A stretch of 64,000 bases of DNA. Source: Oscillospiraceae bacterium. Its GTDB lineage: Bacteria > Bacillota > Clostridia > Oscillospirales > Oscillospiraceae. The stretch's first letter is position 1. Every line of letters starts with the position of its first letter. Below the pieces are notes generated by a model. That model was not told the DNA's origin. It did not search any database and worked only from the letters and a program-made list of their open reading frames with translations. Location: assembly GCA_021205095.1 (NCBI GenBank), contig JAJPYE010000013.1:1-64000 (forward strand), written 5' to 3'. The translations under genes were made by a program, and so were the position numbers. Below, piece by piece: positions 8,954 through 16,855 of this stretch.

Positions 8954-9475
8954 TTACTTTACTTCTACCATCTGGCGGGCATACTCGGAGCGGGGGTCTA
9001 TCTCCACCATCGTTCCGACATACTTGCCATCCTTGCGCTCAAAGCAGCGCATATCAAAATCCTCAATAACGGGAATCCAGAACACCCGTCCGTCCGGCCC
9101 CTGATAGTGCTTGCCCATGTGGAACTGGTGCTGAAGCATTTCCACCGGGCCGCCGGGGGCGTCCGCCCGCTTCTGGGCCTCGGCATAATGCAGGTTCAGG
9201 AAGCTGGGGTCAACCACGCCGTAGCGCTCCCAGCGCATAGGGCCGATGTCCTGCCAGTCCTCCGGCATGGAGCGGATGGCCTCGATAATGCACTCATACA
9301 CATCCGTGGGGGGCATACCGCAGCCCTCAAAGCTTTCATACCAGATGCGGAAGGCATTAATATGCTCGCTGGGATGGTCTTTGACCGCCTCCTTCACCTT
9401 GGCGAAAAGCTCCTCCTTCGTCATGGTGACAAGGCCCTCCGGCAGATGCAGAATATATTTTTTAGTAAGCTCCAT
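8954..9475 (-). CDS. unknown 173-residue protein of the transhydroxylase-like operon
   Basis: I do not recognise the family. The protein is soluble and acidic, with an N-terminal helical part (MTKEELFAKVKEAVKDHP) and a Trp/Met/His-rich middle (MPEDWQDIGPMRWERYG, MLQHQFHMGKHYQ). It ends in a short beta-like tail (VFWIPVIEDFDM). There is no signal peptide, membrane segment or Cys motif. It lies 13 bases upstream of the large subunit with its own GGAGAGGGAG site. The constant tight spacing suggests an accessory role such as a third subunit, chaperone or pathway enzyme (inference). Confidence 0.85.
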   Translation of the reverse strand: MELTKKYILHLPEGLVTMTKEELFAKVKEAVKDHPSEHINAFRIWYESFEGCGMPPTDVYECIIEAIRSMPEDWQDIGPMRWERYGVVDPSFLNLHYAEAQKRADAPGGPVEMLQHQFHMGKHYQGPDGRVFWIPVIEDFDMRCFERKDGKYVGTMVEIDPRSEYARQMVEVK

Positions 9476-9487
9476 ATCTCCCTCTCC

Positions 9488-9787
9488 TCATCGAATCACG
9501 TTGTTCCCGACCAGGTCGCCGATTCCGCCTGTCGGGCCGCTGCGGCGCTGATCGTCATAGCCATAGCTCCAATCCACGGCCAGGTCATAGGACGCCACAA
9601 GCTTCGCCTCGCCAAGAAGCACCCCGGTGCCGTGAAACTCGTCCCGGAAGTTCTTCTCCGCCAGGGCCTTGGCCTCCGCCTCATTGGCCGCGACAACGGC
9701 GGTCTGGGCCGGGGCGCAGAACAGATAGTCCGGCTCGGTGGGCTTTTCACGCTGGGTCTTCGCCGCCTCGTAGATATACTTTTTCAT
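9488..9787 (-). CDS. unknown 99-residue protein of the transhydroxylase-like operon
   Basis: Unrecognised. It starts MKKYIYEAAKTQREKP and has a small alpha/beta core (YLFCAPAQTAVVAANEAEAKALAEKNF, then VLLGEAKLVASYDLAVDWSYGYD). The Gly/Asn-rich tail is GPTGGIGDLVGNNVIR. The start at 9787 is chosen because GGGGAGAG lies just upstream; an upstream in-frame ATG would overlap the previous gene. The flexible glycine tail is unusual for so small a protein. No catalytic motif is visible. Confidence 0.75.
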   Translation of the reverse strand: MKKYIYEAAKTQREKPTEPDYLFCAPAQTAVVAANEAEAKALAEKNFRDEFHGTGVLLGEAKLVASYDLAVDWSYGYDDQRRSGPTGGIGDLVGNNVIR

Positions 9788-9801
9788 GTCGCTCTCCCCT
9801 C

Positions 9802-10266
9802 TCAATACATTCTCACATCGGGGATAGAGCGGCCATTTATCCATGGGTCGTACTTCGCCATGAAGTTCTTGTCGTCCCCGTCAAAGTCGTACTTCCCAAG
9901 CTCCGAGGGATGCACCCAGCGCATTTCGCTGTAGACGTCGCTCTTCGGCTGGGTCTGCCAGGTGTTCACGGCCTCGTAATAGTTGTGGTAGTCGCATCTG
10001 GTGTTGGTGTTGTGGGTGATGTTGCCGTTGAGGATATGCTCGGAATAGCCGTCCTGGGGGCGCTTGTGGCCCACCATGGTGCATTTGCCGACGCTCACCT
10101 TGATGCCAAGGGTCTCCCACGCGATGCGCTGACAAGCCTCCTGCGCGGTCTCATTGGTGCGCTGGCGGCCTGTGGGGAACGTCCAGGTTCCCTCCGGGGT
10201 CTTGCCGATAAGCACCCGGCCCATAGGCCCGGCAATGTTTTGAATCAGCACGGATATGTAATTCAT
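9802..10266 (-). CDS. degenerate Nudix-fold protein of the transhydroxylase-like operon
   Basis: The 154-residue protein has a Nudix-like layout: GTWTFPTG followed by a Nudix box starting GRQRTNETAQEACQRIAWET and ending LGI. The glycine, the first Glu, the Arg and the final Gly-Ile are in place. The metal-binding REUxEE core reads R-I-A-W-E-T, so two of its three glutamates are lost. Classic pyrophosphohydrolase activity is therefore doubtful. A binding, sensing or repurposed catalytic role is possible. A strong GGGGGGAGAG ribosome site precedes the ATG. A Nudix-like gene inside a molybdoenzyme operon is unexpected. Confidence 0.75.
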   Translation of the reverse strand: MNYISVLIQNIAGPMGRVLIGKTPEGTWTFPTGRQRTNETAQEACQRIAWETLGIKVSVGKCTMVGHKRPQDGYSEHILNGNITHNTNTRCDYHNYYEAVNTWQTQPKSDVYSEMRWVHPSELGKYDFDGDDKNFMAKYDPWINGRSIPDVRMY

Positions 10267-10279
10267 AAGCTCTCCCCCC

Positions 10280-10477
10280 TTACAGCGTGTACTGGCCGGG
10301 GGCCGGGGTATAGCCCTGGGCCTCCAGCTCCTGCGCGACCCGCTCCCGGAACCGGCGTACCGTCTCCATGTGGACGTCCCGGTCTATGCGAGAGACCTCC
10401 TGACCGTCCTCCATGGCCACCGCCCACTCGGTAAAGCCCTGCCGGGTGCTCCGGCAGTAAAAGCGGTATGTTTTCAT
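10280..10477 (-). CDS. unknown 65-residue protein of the transhydroxylase-like operon
   Basis: A small soluble protein (MKTYRFYCRSTRQGFTEW..) with one beta-hairpin-like start and a charged helix (METVRRFRERVAQELEAQG). I know no family. Its ATG overlaps the stop of the preceding gene (ATGA), and AAGGAGG lies inside that gene's end, so its translation is probably coupled. Confidence 0.75.
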   Translation of the reverse strand: MKTYRFYCRSTRQGFTEWAVAMEDGQEVSRIDRDVHMETVRRFRERVAQELEAQGYTPAPGQYTL

Positions 10478-10902
10478 TCGTGTTCCTCCTTGTCTTGTTC
10501 CTCATATGGGGCCATAAAATCCATGTCCTCCGCCGGAAGCGTCCCCAGCATATCCATCAGGCGGATGATGCCGGTCTCCGCCGCCACCATGACGCCCATC
10601 ATGTCCATGTGGGGCTTGAATTTTATCTCAAAAAGATAATCCGCCGCCGCCGGAAGATTTTTCAGCATGGCCGTGTTGCGCTCGTTTATCTCCCAGTCCT
10701 TATGTCGGCCCTCCTCCGCGTCCATCTTGTGAATGAAGCACTGATAGCGGCCTCTGTAAAGAAAGGTATACATGATTTCCATGCCGGAAACGACGGCCAC
10801 CATGTTTCCCGCCTGGATGGAGTTCATGAGCTTGTCCCCCTCCTTTCCCAGGGGGCCAATCTCCACATCGTTGTCGTGTTCCCGCGCTCGCTGCTCTGCC
10901 AT
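10474..10902 (-). CDS. unknown 142-residue protein, first gene of the transhydroxylase-like operon
   Basis: Unrecognised. A charged N-terminus is followed by a beta-rich middle (MVAVVSGMEIMYTFLYRGRYQCFIHKM) and a Met-rich helical end (HMDMMGVMVAAETGIIRLMDMLG). There are no membrane spans or signal. GGAGGTGAG precedes the ATG. It is the first gene after the operon promoter at 10961-10989. Confidence 0.8.
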   Translation of the reverse strand: MAEQRAREHDNDVEIGPLGKEGDKLMNSIQAGNMVAVVSGMEIMYTFLYRGRYQCFIHKMDAEEGRHKDWEINERNTAMLKNLPAAADYLFEIKFKPHMDMMGVMVAAETGIIRLMDMLGTLPAEDMDFMAPYEEQDKEEHE

Positions 10903-10960
10903 AACTCACCTCCGAATCATCGGAATGACAAAATATATACATTCACGTCACTTTAATCCT

Positions 10961-10989
10961 ACTATACACTTTACAAATTCGCCTGTCAA
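10961..10989 (-). promoter_or_regulatory. sigma-A-type promoter of the transhydroxylase-like operon
   Basis: Read on the minus strand: TTGACA (10984-10989), a 17-base spacer and TATAGT (10961-10966). This is close to consensus and leaves about 50 bases of leader before the first gene. Confidence 0.8.
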
Positions 10990-10995
10990 TGGTAA

Positions 10996-11033
10996 GATAA
11001 AAAATATTTTTTCCATAATAAACATATTTTATC
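10996..11033. promoter_or_regulatory. candidate LysR-type operator in the divergent intergenic region
   Basis: The AT-rich stretch between the operon promoter and lysR contains the inverted repeat GATAAAA (10996-11002) / TTTTATC (11027-11033). It lies just upstream of the operon -35 box, where LysR activators usually bind. The site is inferred from position and symmetry only. Confidence 0.35.
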
Positions 11034-11059
11034 ACAACACATTCCGGAGGGTATCTTCT

Positions 11060-11944
11060 ATGGACATCACACAGCTTCGCTATTTCATATCCGTGGCGCA
11101 GACCTTAAACTTCACGGAGGCCGCACGGCGTTCCGGGGTGACGCAGCCGCTGATAAGCCATCATATCGTGGAGCTTGAAAAGCAGTTGGGGGGAAAGCTG
11201 TTTCTCCGCACCCGCCACCAGGTAGAGCTGACGGAGGCGGGGCGGCGGTTCCTTCCGGCGGCGGCGGAGATTGTGGAGCTGGCGGACAAGGCGGTGTTTC
11301 AGTTCCGCCAGGACCAGCAGGGCAAGGCGGGGCATCTGGCCGTCACGAGCCTGACCACCTCCAGCGCCGTGCTGGCGGAGGCCCTCGCCGCGTTCGCCGC
11401 CAAATACCCGGACATCACGGTGGACATCGACGTGACCTCCGGCCCCCAGCAGAGCCTCGCCATGAACGACAATAAATACGACTTCCACTTCGCGGCGCTG
11501 GAAATGGTGCCGGTGGGCGAGACGTATGATTATGTCGTCACCCACAGCGACAGCCTCTGCGTGGTGTTCCCGGCCAATCACCCGCTGGCGGAGAGGCCCC
11601 TGGATTTCGCCGCGCTGGCGGACGAGCGGTTCATCTCCATCGCCCCGTCGGACAGCCCCGCTATGTACGACCGGGTGCGGGAGGTCTGCCGGGCCAGGGG
11701 GTATGTGCCCAATGTGGTCTATCAGTATGACCGTGTGGAGGCCGTGGTTCTCTCCGTCGGCGCGGGGCTTGGCATCTCCATATTGCCGGAGGCCCTGAGC
11801 CGGGTGTTCTACGCCGAAAACGTCACCTTTAAGCGCATCCCCGGCCAGGACACCCTCCGCCCCTATGTAGTCGCCTGGCGAAAGAAGCTAACAAATCCCG
11901 CCGCCGCCCTGTTCGTTGAGACCGTGCGGGGGCTGTTTGGGTGA
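11060..11944 (+). CDS. LysR-family transcriptional regulator
   Basis: The 294-residue protein has a winged-helix DNA-binding N-terminus (MDITQLRYFISVAQTLNFTE..SGVTQPLISHHIVELEKQLG). A periplasmic-binding-protein-like effector domain follows (residues about 90-290; FVSIAP-type strands, YDRVEAVVLSVGAGLGISILP). The start is set by CCGGAGGG at 11044-11051. It is transcribed away from the seven-gene molybdoenzyme operon across a 157-base gap, the usual arrangement for a LysR activator and its target. The effector may be a phenolic substrate of that operon (inference). Confidence 0.9.
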   Translation: MDITQLRYFISVAQTLNFTEAARRSGVTQPLISHHIVELEKQLGGKLFLRTRHQVELTEAGRRFLPAAAEIVELADKAVFQFRQDQQGKAGHLAVTSLTTSSAVLAEALAAFAAKYPDITVDIDVTSGPQQSLAMNDNKYDFHFAALEMVPVGETYDYVVTHSDSLCVVFPANHPLAERPLDFAALADERFISIAPSDSPAMYDRVREVCRARGYVPNVVYQYDRVEAVVLSVGAGLGISILPEALSRVFYAENVTFKRIPGQDTLRPYVVAWRKKLTNPAAALFVETVRGLFG

Positions 11945-11989
11945 TGGGGATGGGGAGGAACCTCTGTTGGGCGCGTCTAAATTGGTGCC

Positions 11990-12336
11990 GATTACGGGGG
12001 GATCCCTCCCCTGTGGCCGCTTCTCACTTGCGGGTCGTCCCCGACGGGGGGTACCCCCAAAAACCACAAGTGGGAAAAATGGCCTCAAACCCTTGGGGCG
12101 CAATGGCTCGCCCACTTGAGGCCCCCCAAGAGGGAAAACGTGACTGAAAGCATAAACTTAAAGATAGAAAAGAATTATTATAAAAAATATTTATATATAT
12201 TATTATTATTTATTAATTTCGAAATTCCACAGTTTAGGCCCCAAAAGAGCTAAAACGCTTGGGGCGAAACGGTTTGCTCCCCACTTGGGGGTTTTTCCAC
12301 GGGGGTAGGGGGTACCCTCAAGTGAGGAAAGTTTTC
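11990..12336. repeat. complex intergenic repeat, copy A
   Basis: This non-coding block has GC-rich arms around an AT-rich core (12165-12225). It shares two pieces with the block at 24301-24620. One is a 28-base stretch (12081-12108) around CTCAAACCCTTGGGGCGCAA, 27 of 28 identical. The other is the 17-base GGGGTACCCCCCGTCGG, exact but in inverted orientation (12041-12057 here). A weaker second CTTGGGGCG unit lies at 12257, and CACTTG/CAAGTG words recur on both arms. No convincing gene is present. The many internal inverted repeats suggest a folded RNA or a miniature mobile element. Confidence 0.65.
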
Positions 12337-12438
12337 CTTACACGTCCATAGAAAGCTGTGTATAAAAGGTCTTGTCTCCCCTTTGGTTGTTGCCGGTCTG
12401 ATAGTCTGTCACACACTGTCGATAATTGTCGAACGCTG

Positions 12439-13011
12439 TCAAAACCCTATGACCCCCAGGCAGTTCAGGGCCAGCTTTATCCCCAGCAGGCACAGCACCA
12501 GTCCTCCGCCCAGACGGGCGGCATGGCGATAGGCGGCCCCAAAACGACTGCCGAAGGCGGCTCCAACCAGGGAAAGGGTACCCATCACCGCCGCTGTCAG
12601 CGCCCCCGCCTGCCAGGCAGGCACCTCCAGCAGAGCGAAGGCCACCCCCACGGTCAGGGCGTCCACACTGGTGGCCAGAGCCAGCGCCGCCGTGGAGATT
12701 CCGGCGCTCTGGGGCTTTTCCGGCTCCTCCCGGCCCGACTGGGCCATCATGCGTATGCCCATCCCGGTCAGCAGGACAGCCGCCGCCCAGGGGTATATGT
12801 GGGCGATCCCCTCCGGGCATCCCGCCCCCAGGGCATAGCCTGCCAGCAGCATCAGAACGTGAAAGCCGCTGATCAGCCCCGCCACCGGGGCGATTTTCCG
12901 TCCGGCTGCCACCCCCATGCAAACCGAGGCGGCGAAGCCGTCCATGGACAGGCCCAGCACCAGCAATAGCTGCTCTGTAAAATGCAAACGCAACACTCCC
13001 ATCAGGCGCAT
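12439..13011 (-). CDS. mntP: manganese efflux pump MntP
   Basis: MntP exports Mn(II) across the inner membrane. The 190-residue protein has six hydrophobic segments and the two internally repeated signature stretches with conserved Asp: LSMDGFAASVCMG and ATSVDALTVGVAFA. Length is typical. Several in-frame starts lie close together (ATG at 13011 and 13002) and none has an ideal ribosome site, so the first residues are uncertain. No yybP-ykoY manganese riboswitch was recognised upstream. Confidence 0.85.
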   Translation of the reverse strand: MRLMGVLRLHFTEQLLLVLGLSMDGFAASVCMGVAAGRKIAPVAGLISGFHVLMLLAGYALGAGCPEGIAHIYPWAAAVLLTGMGIRMMAQSGREEPEKPQSAGISTAALALATSVDALTVGVAFALLEVPAWQAGALTAAVMGTLSLVGAAFGSRFGAAYRHAARLGGGLVLCLLGIKLALNCLGVIGF

Positions 13012-13103
13012 GACGCGCCTATAGCAGCATATGCCGCCGGGGGAAAATGGGTGCGGTATAACCGTCCTCCCCTCTGGGTAAAATAGCCCGGAGGTGATAC
13101 CCG

Positions 13104-13298
13104 ATGGGAAAGAAGAAAAAGCAGCGGAAATCCAAATCAGACCCGCCCCGGCCCATAGACGCCAATCTGCGCCTCGACCCGGAGCAGCGCCTGTGCGCCA
13201 GGTTCGACAGCGAGAGCATCGCCAAATACCCGGTGGCCAGCCGGGAGGACATGGGCTTTCGGGTGCTGGACAACTGCGCGGAGGAAAACCAAAAATAA
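13104..13298 (+). CDS. small basic protein, unknown function
   Basis: The 64-residue protein starts MGKKKKQRKSKSDPP, a strongly basic N-terminus that could bind nucleic acid. A compact acidic C-terminus follows (LCARFDSESIAKYPVASREDMGFRVLDNC). GGAGGTGAT lies six bases before the ATG and a terminator-like hairpin follows the stop, which supports a real gene. I know no family for it. Confidence 0.6.
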   Translation: MGKKKKQRKSKSDPPRPIDANLRLDPEQRLCARFDSESIAKYPVASREDMGFRVLDNCAEENQK

Positions 13299-13310
13299 TA
13301 CAGCATAAGA

Positions 13311-13345
13311 GCGGAGCCGCGTAAAACAGCTCCGCCCTTTTGGGG
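13311..13345. terminator. hairpin between convergent genes
   Basis: GCGGAGC (13311-13317) pairs with GCTCCGC (13329-13335), followed by CCTTTTGGGGTTTT. It lies between the small basic gene and the convergent surface-protein gene. Confidence 0.6.
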
Positions 13346-13370
13346 TTTTGGGTTATTTTCTTATTTTGGA

Positions 13371-16358
13371 TTATTCGTTGTCGTCGTCGTCAATATCGCT
13401 GACGTCGTAATCCTCCTCGACGTCGTCGTCCACCTCAACGTCATAGTCCTCCTTGACGCCGTCGTCGCCGTCGTCCATGGGCTGGGCGGAACGGGTGTGC
13501 TGCTCAGGCTGGGCCTGCTTTCTGCCCTTCATCACCAGGATGATGACTACCGCCAGGGCCACGACCAGCACGATCAGCACGACCACATACAGGCCGAGGC
13601 GGGTGGTGTCCCCGGTGTCGGGGGAGGCGCTGCTGGTGGCCGGAGCGGTCGCCGTGGCGTCTGTGGTGGCAGTGTCGTCCGTGTCGGTGCTTTCCACGCC
13701 GTCAGTCAGTACGATATAGATCTCCTGAGTGGTGCCGTCGGTGAAGGTGATGCCCAGGCGATAGGTGCCATTCGGCCAGAACAGGGTGCCGTCATCGTTG
13801 TTCACCATGGTGGCGTTGAAGGTGATGGCCGTGCCGGAGAGAGTGTAATCCTCGTTCAGGACGGCGGTCTTCCAGACGGAGGTGCCGCTGTAAATATCGA
13901 TCTGAGACACAGACTTGCCCAGGTCAACGGTCAGGGTGCTGCTGTTGGTTCCCCGGCTCCAGGTGTAGGTATAGGACGGGGTGGCCGTAGCGGTTGCCGT
14001 AGCCGTAGCGGTGGGCGTGGGGCTGGGAGAGGCGGTGGCTGCCGCCGCTTCAACCGTCAGGGTAACAGTAGCCGTGTCGCCGTCGCCATCCGTCAGGGTG
14101 ATGGTATAGGTACCGGCCTCCAGCTTGTTCAGATAGTCGGCCAGGATCGTCACGGTAACGTTGCCGTCATAGGTGTACTGGGTGCTTTCCGTCAGGGCGG
14201 TATCCCCCACCTTTACGCTGTCCAGCGTCACGGCGTCGCCCAGGGTGATGGTCAGATCCGTGGTGGTTCCGTTCGTCCAGGCGGCGGTGCTGCCGGTCAC
14301 GGAAATGGATGTGACGGCCACCGCGCTCAGGGCGATGGTAGCAGAATCATCCGTCCCGGCGCTGAGGGTGATGGTGTACTCCCCGGCGGTCAGGGTGTTC
14401 AGATAGCTGGCGTAAATGGTCAGGGTCAGGGTGCTTTCGTCGTACTTATAATCCGTCCCTGCGGTCAGCTCTGTGCCGTCCACGCTCACGCTGGTCAGGG
14501 TGGAACCCTCGCTCAGGGTGACAGTCAGGTCGGCGCTGCCGCCCAGGCTCCAGCTCTCGGAGTCCGTGTCCGCAGAGATGGTGGCAGTCACTGTCTCCCC
14601 CTCGTCGGTGGTGTCGGTGTCGTCCGTAGTGCCGTCCGTATCTTCATCCGTCTCCGTGGTGCCTTTTGTCACCGTCAGGGTCAGGGTGATGGTGGTGGTA
14701 TCGTCCTCGCTGACCGTCATAATGCCGCTGTCGCTGGCTACGGCGCTGAGAACGATGGTATACGTCCCGGCCTCCAGGCCGCTCAGGTAGTCGGCGGAGA
14801 TGGTCAGGGTATTATTTTCGAAGCTGTACTCCGTCCCTTCGGTCAGGGCCGTGCCGCCCACAGTAACGGAGGCCAGGCTGGAACCCTCGCCCAGGGCGAC
14901 GGTCAGGCCGTCGGTGGAATCAGCGTCCCAGGTGAGTTCGTCCTCTTCTCCCTCCGCCAGGGTGATGGTGGCGGTCTCCTCCACATAGGTGGGAACCACG
15001 GTCAGGGTGATCCCGGCCTGGATCAGGGCGTAGACGGTCTCATCGGCAAACAGACCGTTCAGCCAGTCCGCCGTGAAGGTGATGACTGTGCCGTCCTCAG
15101 ACAGGGTGTAATCCGTCCCCTCGGTCATATTCAGAAGCAGGGTATCCCCGTTATACAGGGCCAGAGACTCCACCGCAGCGGTGCAGGTCAGGGTGGGAAG
15201 ATCTTCCTCGCTGCCCTTCGTCCAGGTGATGGTAACGTCGTAGTCCTCCACCGTCAGGGTGAGGGTATCGATCGTGGTCTCGTCGGCCTCGCCCTCGTTC
15301 TCCCCGGTGTCGGTCGAATCATCCACAGGCTCCTCGCCCGCCGCAATCGTCAGGGCGACGGTGGCGATTTTGTCATTTTCATCCGTCAGAATGACGGTAT
15401 ACTCCCCGGCCTCCAGGGTGTTCAGGTAATCGGTGGAAATGGTGACAGCCAGGGTCTCCGCGGCATACACATAATCCGTGGCCTCAGCCAGTTCGGTGTC
15501 CCCCACCATTACGCTCGCAGGCGTAACGTCCTCGGTCAGGGTCAGGACAAGACCGTCCTCAGAACCCAGCGTCCAGGAGGCTGTATCCTTGCTCACGGCG
15601 ATGGCGCTGGTCGTTTCGTCTTCCGTCGCGCTGACGGCGCTGACGGCGTCCGTCAGCCCTTCCAGGCTGATGGTGCCGTTGAAGATGGACACCACCGCCA
15701 CGGTGTCCGCCGTGGAACCGGCGTTGACCACCAGGGTACCGTCCATCATGTAGTTATTCTCTTCCAGCTCGGCCAGGGCTTCCTCATCGTCCACCACTGT
15801 CCAGAACATATCCACGTCCTCGGCCTCTTCCACCGCTTCCGCAGCGCTCCAGGGGCCGATGGCCACTACATAGCCATCCGCCTCCGCAAAGGAGGCCAGG
15901 GTGGTCTCATCGTTCTCGCCGCCTACAGCCACGAAGTACACATTGGCATAGCCCTCTTTGTCCGCGTAATCGCCGCCCACAGGCAGGCCGATCTGAACCC
16001 AGGTGGTACCCTGGTATCCGCTGTAGTCGGAAGTATATATACCTTTGTCAGGATAAATGCCTGTGAACAGGTTATCCAGGGCGTAGGGATTCGCCCAGGC
16101 CAGCTCATAGCCTGCGGCAGCCATGCCATAGGCGTCGCCGCCCTCGTCCACGCTCACAAGCATCGCGTCGCCCCGCTCCTCGATATAGGCGCTGCGCACG
16201 GCGGCGATGTCGTCATAGTCGTCGTCCTCCACGCCAGCGGCGCTGGTAACGAGGAATGTGAACTCATAATCCTCCGCCGCCGAGGCGGCTACGCCCAGGC
16301 AGCTAAACAGGCCGACTATCAGTGTCAGCACCATCAGCAAGCTAATCAGTTTCTTCAT
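13371..16358 (-). CDS. large membrane-anchored surface protein with X2-type Ig-like repeats
   Basis: A 995-residue protein with a signal peptide (MKKLISLLMVLTLIVGLFSC..). The N-terminal domain (about 30-220) is unrecognised. About six X2-like modules follow, each with a (T/S)W-x-x-G start, a DG/GD-T-x-L turn and an ADYLNxLxAGxYTI end. A Pro/Thr/Ala linker (SPSPTPTATATATA) precedes the last module. A single C-terminal membrane span (LGLYVVVLIVLVVALAVVII) ends in KGRKQ and a cytoplasmic Asp/Glu tail. The start at 16358 is preferred over 16382 because AGGAGGT lies eight bases upstream. X2 modules occur in cellulosomal and adhesin proteins; binding partners are unknown. Its promoter at 16442-16470 is near consensus. 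Confidence 0.85.
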   Translation of the reverse strand: MKKLISLLMVLTLIVGLFSCLGVAASAAEDYEFTFLVTSAAGVEDDDYDDIAAVRSAYIEERGDAMLVSVDEGGDAYGMAAAGYELAWANPYALDNLFTGIYPDKGIYTSDYSGYQGTTWVQIGLPVGGDYADKEGYANVYFVAVGGENDETTLASFAEADGYVVAIGPWSAAEAVEEAEDVDMFWTVVDDEEALAELEENNYMMDGTLVVNAGSTADTVAVVSIFNGTISLEGLTDAVSAVSATEDETTSAIAVSKDTASWTLGSEDGLVLTLTEDVTPASVMVGDTELAEATDYVYAAETLAVTISTDYLNTLEAGEYTVILTDENDKIATVALTIAAGEEPVDDSTDTGENEGEADETTIDTLTLTVEDYDVTITWTKGSEEDLPTLTCTAAVESLALYNGDTLLLNMTEGTDYTLSEDGTVITFTADWLNGLFADETVYALIQAGITLTVVPTYVEETATITLAEGEEDELTWDADSTDGLTVALGEGSSLASVTVGGTALTEGTEYSFENNTLTISADYLSGLEAGTYTIVLSAVASDSGIMTVSEDDTTTITLTLTVTKGTTETDEDTDGTTDDTDTTDEGETVTATISADTDSESWSLGGSADLTVTLSEGSTLTSVSVDGTELTAGTDYKYDESTLTLTIYASYLNTLTAGEYTITLSAGTDDSATIALSAVAVTSISVTGSTAAWTNGTTTDLTITLGDAVTLDSVKVGDTALTESTQYTYDGNVTVTILADYLNKLEAGTYTITLTDGDGDTATVTLTVEAAAATASPSPTPTATATATATATPSYTYTWSRGTNSSTLTVDLGKSVSQIDIYSGTSVWKTAVLNEDYTLSGTAITFNATMVNNDDGTLFWPNGTYRLGITFTDGTTQEIYIVLTDGVESTDTDDTATTDATATAPATSSASPDTGDTTRLGLYVVVLIVLVVALAVVIILVMKGRKQAQPEQHTRSAQPMDDGDDGVKEDYDVEVDDDVEEDYDVSDIDDDDNE

Positions 16359-16441
16359 GCGCCTGTACCTCCTGAACTTCATTGTGTTCCTTTTTTGTTA
16401 ATACTTGTCACTTTTGTTATTTATGGCTTTGCTCACTATTG

Positions 16442-16470
16442 ATTATAAAGCCCCGGCAAAGGAATGTCAA
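16442..16470 (-). promoter_or_regulatory. consensus sigma-A promoter for the X2-repeat protein
   Basis: Minus strand: TTGACA (16465-16470), a 17-base spacer and TATAAT (16442-16447), a perfect consensus about 85 bases before the start codon. The rest of the gap to 16855 holds no gene I can support. Confidence 0.85.
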
Positions 16471-16791
16471 TGGGCGATTTCCCCGATTTTCAAAAAAAGT
16501 TACAAATTTTAACTTTTTCCCCTGGGCCTGGGAAGGATTGCCTGTCCTCCCTCTTCTGAATTTCCGTCAGCATCGGCGGTACGGGCCTTTCATCCCTTCG
16601 GTTCCCCGTCCGCTTTCTCCGTCCGTGAGAGCGGGAATCACCGGGCGCATAAATTATGTTTACAAAATTATGTATACCCTTTGTAATATTTTGACACTTT
16701 CGTAAACTTTCCAACAATTGCCACTTGCGCCCCACTTATACCATTGTTTAACCGCTGTTCCCTGCTTTTCATCCCCACTTATGCGCCAAAT

Positions 16792-16824
16792 CCCCCTCCA
16801 GGGCATTATCGCATCTGGAAGGGG
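16792..16824 (-). terminator. hairpin after the anti-sigma gene
   Basis: CCCCTTCCAG and CTGGAGGGGG (minus strand) form a 10-bp stem with one G-U pair and a 13-nt loop, followed only by ATTTGG. It probably ends the dusB-sigma-anti-sigma transcript, but the T-run is weak. Confidence 0.4.
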
Positions 16825-16855
16825 ACTGGAAAATTCTGTAATCAAAAACGGCTTG

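Noticed and set aside
6145..9069. A 974-codon open frame on the plus strand opposite the molybdoenzyme large subunit
   Set aside because: It is the mirror of a high-GC gene. Its residues are Gly/Val/His-rich with no domain, and the minus-strand gene has clear homology and ribosome sites.
11888..12115. Short frame on the minus strand across the intergenic element (PFFPLVVFGGTPRRG)
   Set aside because: It overlaps the end of lysR and repeat copy A, lacks a ribosome site and arises from the repeat modules.
13497..16442. A 981-codon open frame opposite the X2-repeat protein
   Set aside because: It has a Gly/Gln/His-rich composition without domains and runs through the promoter of the real gene.
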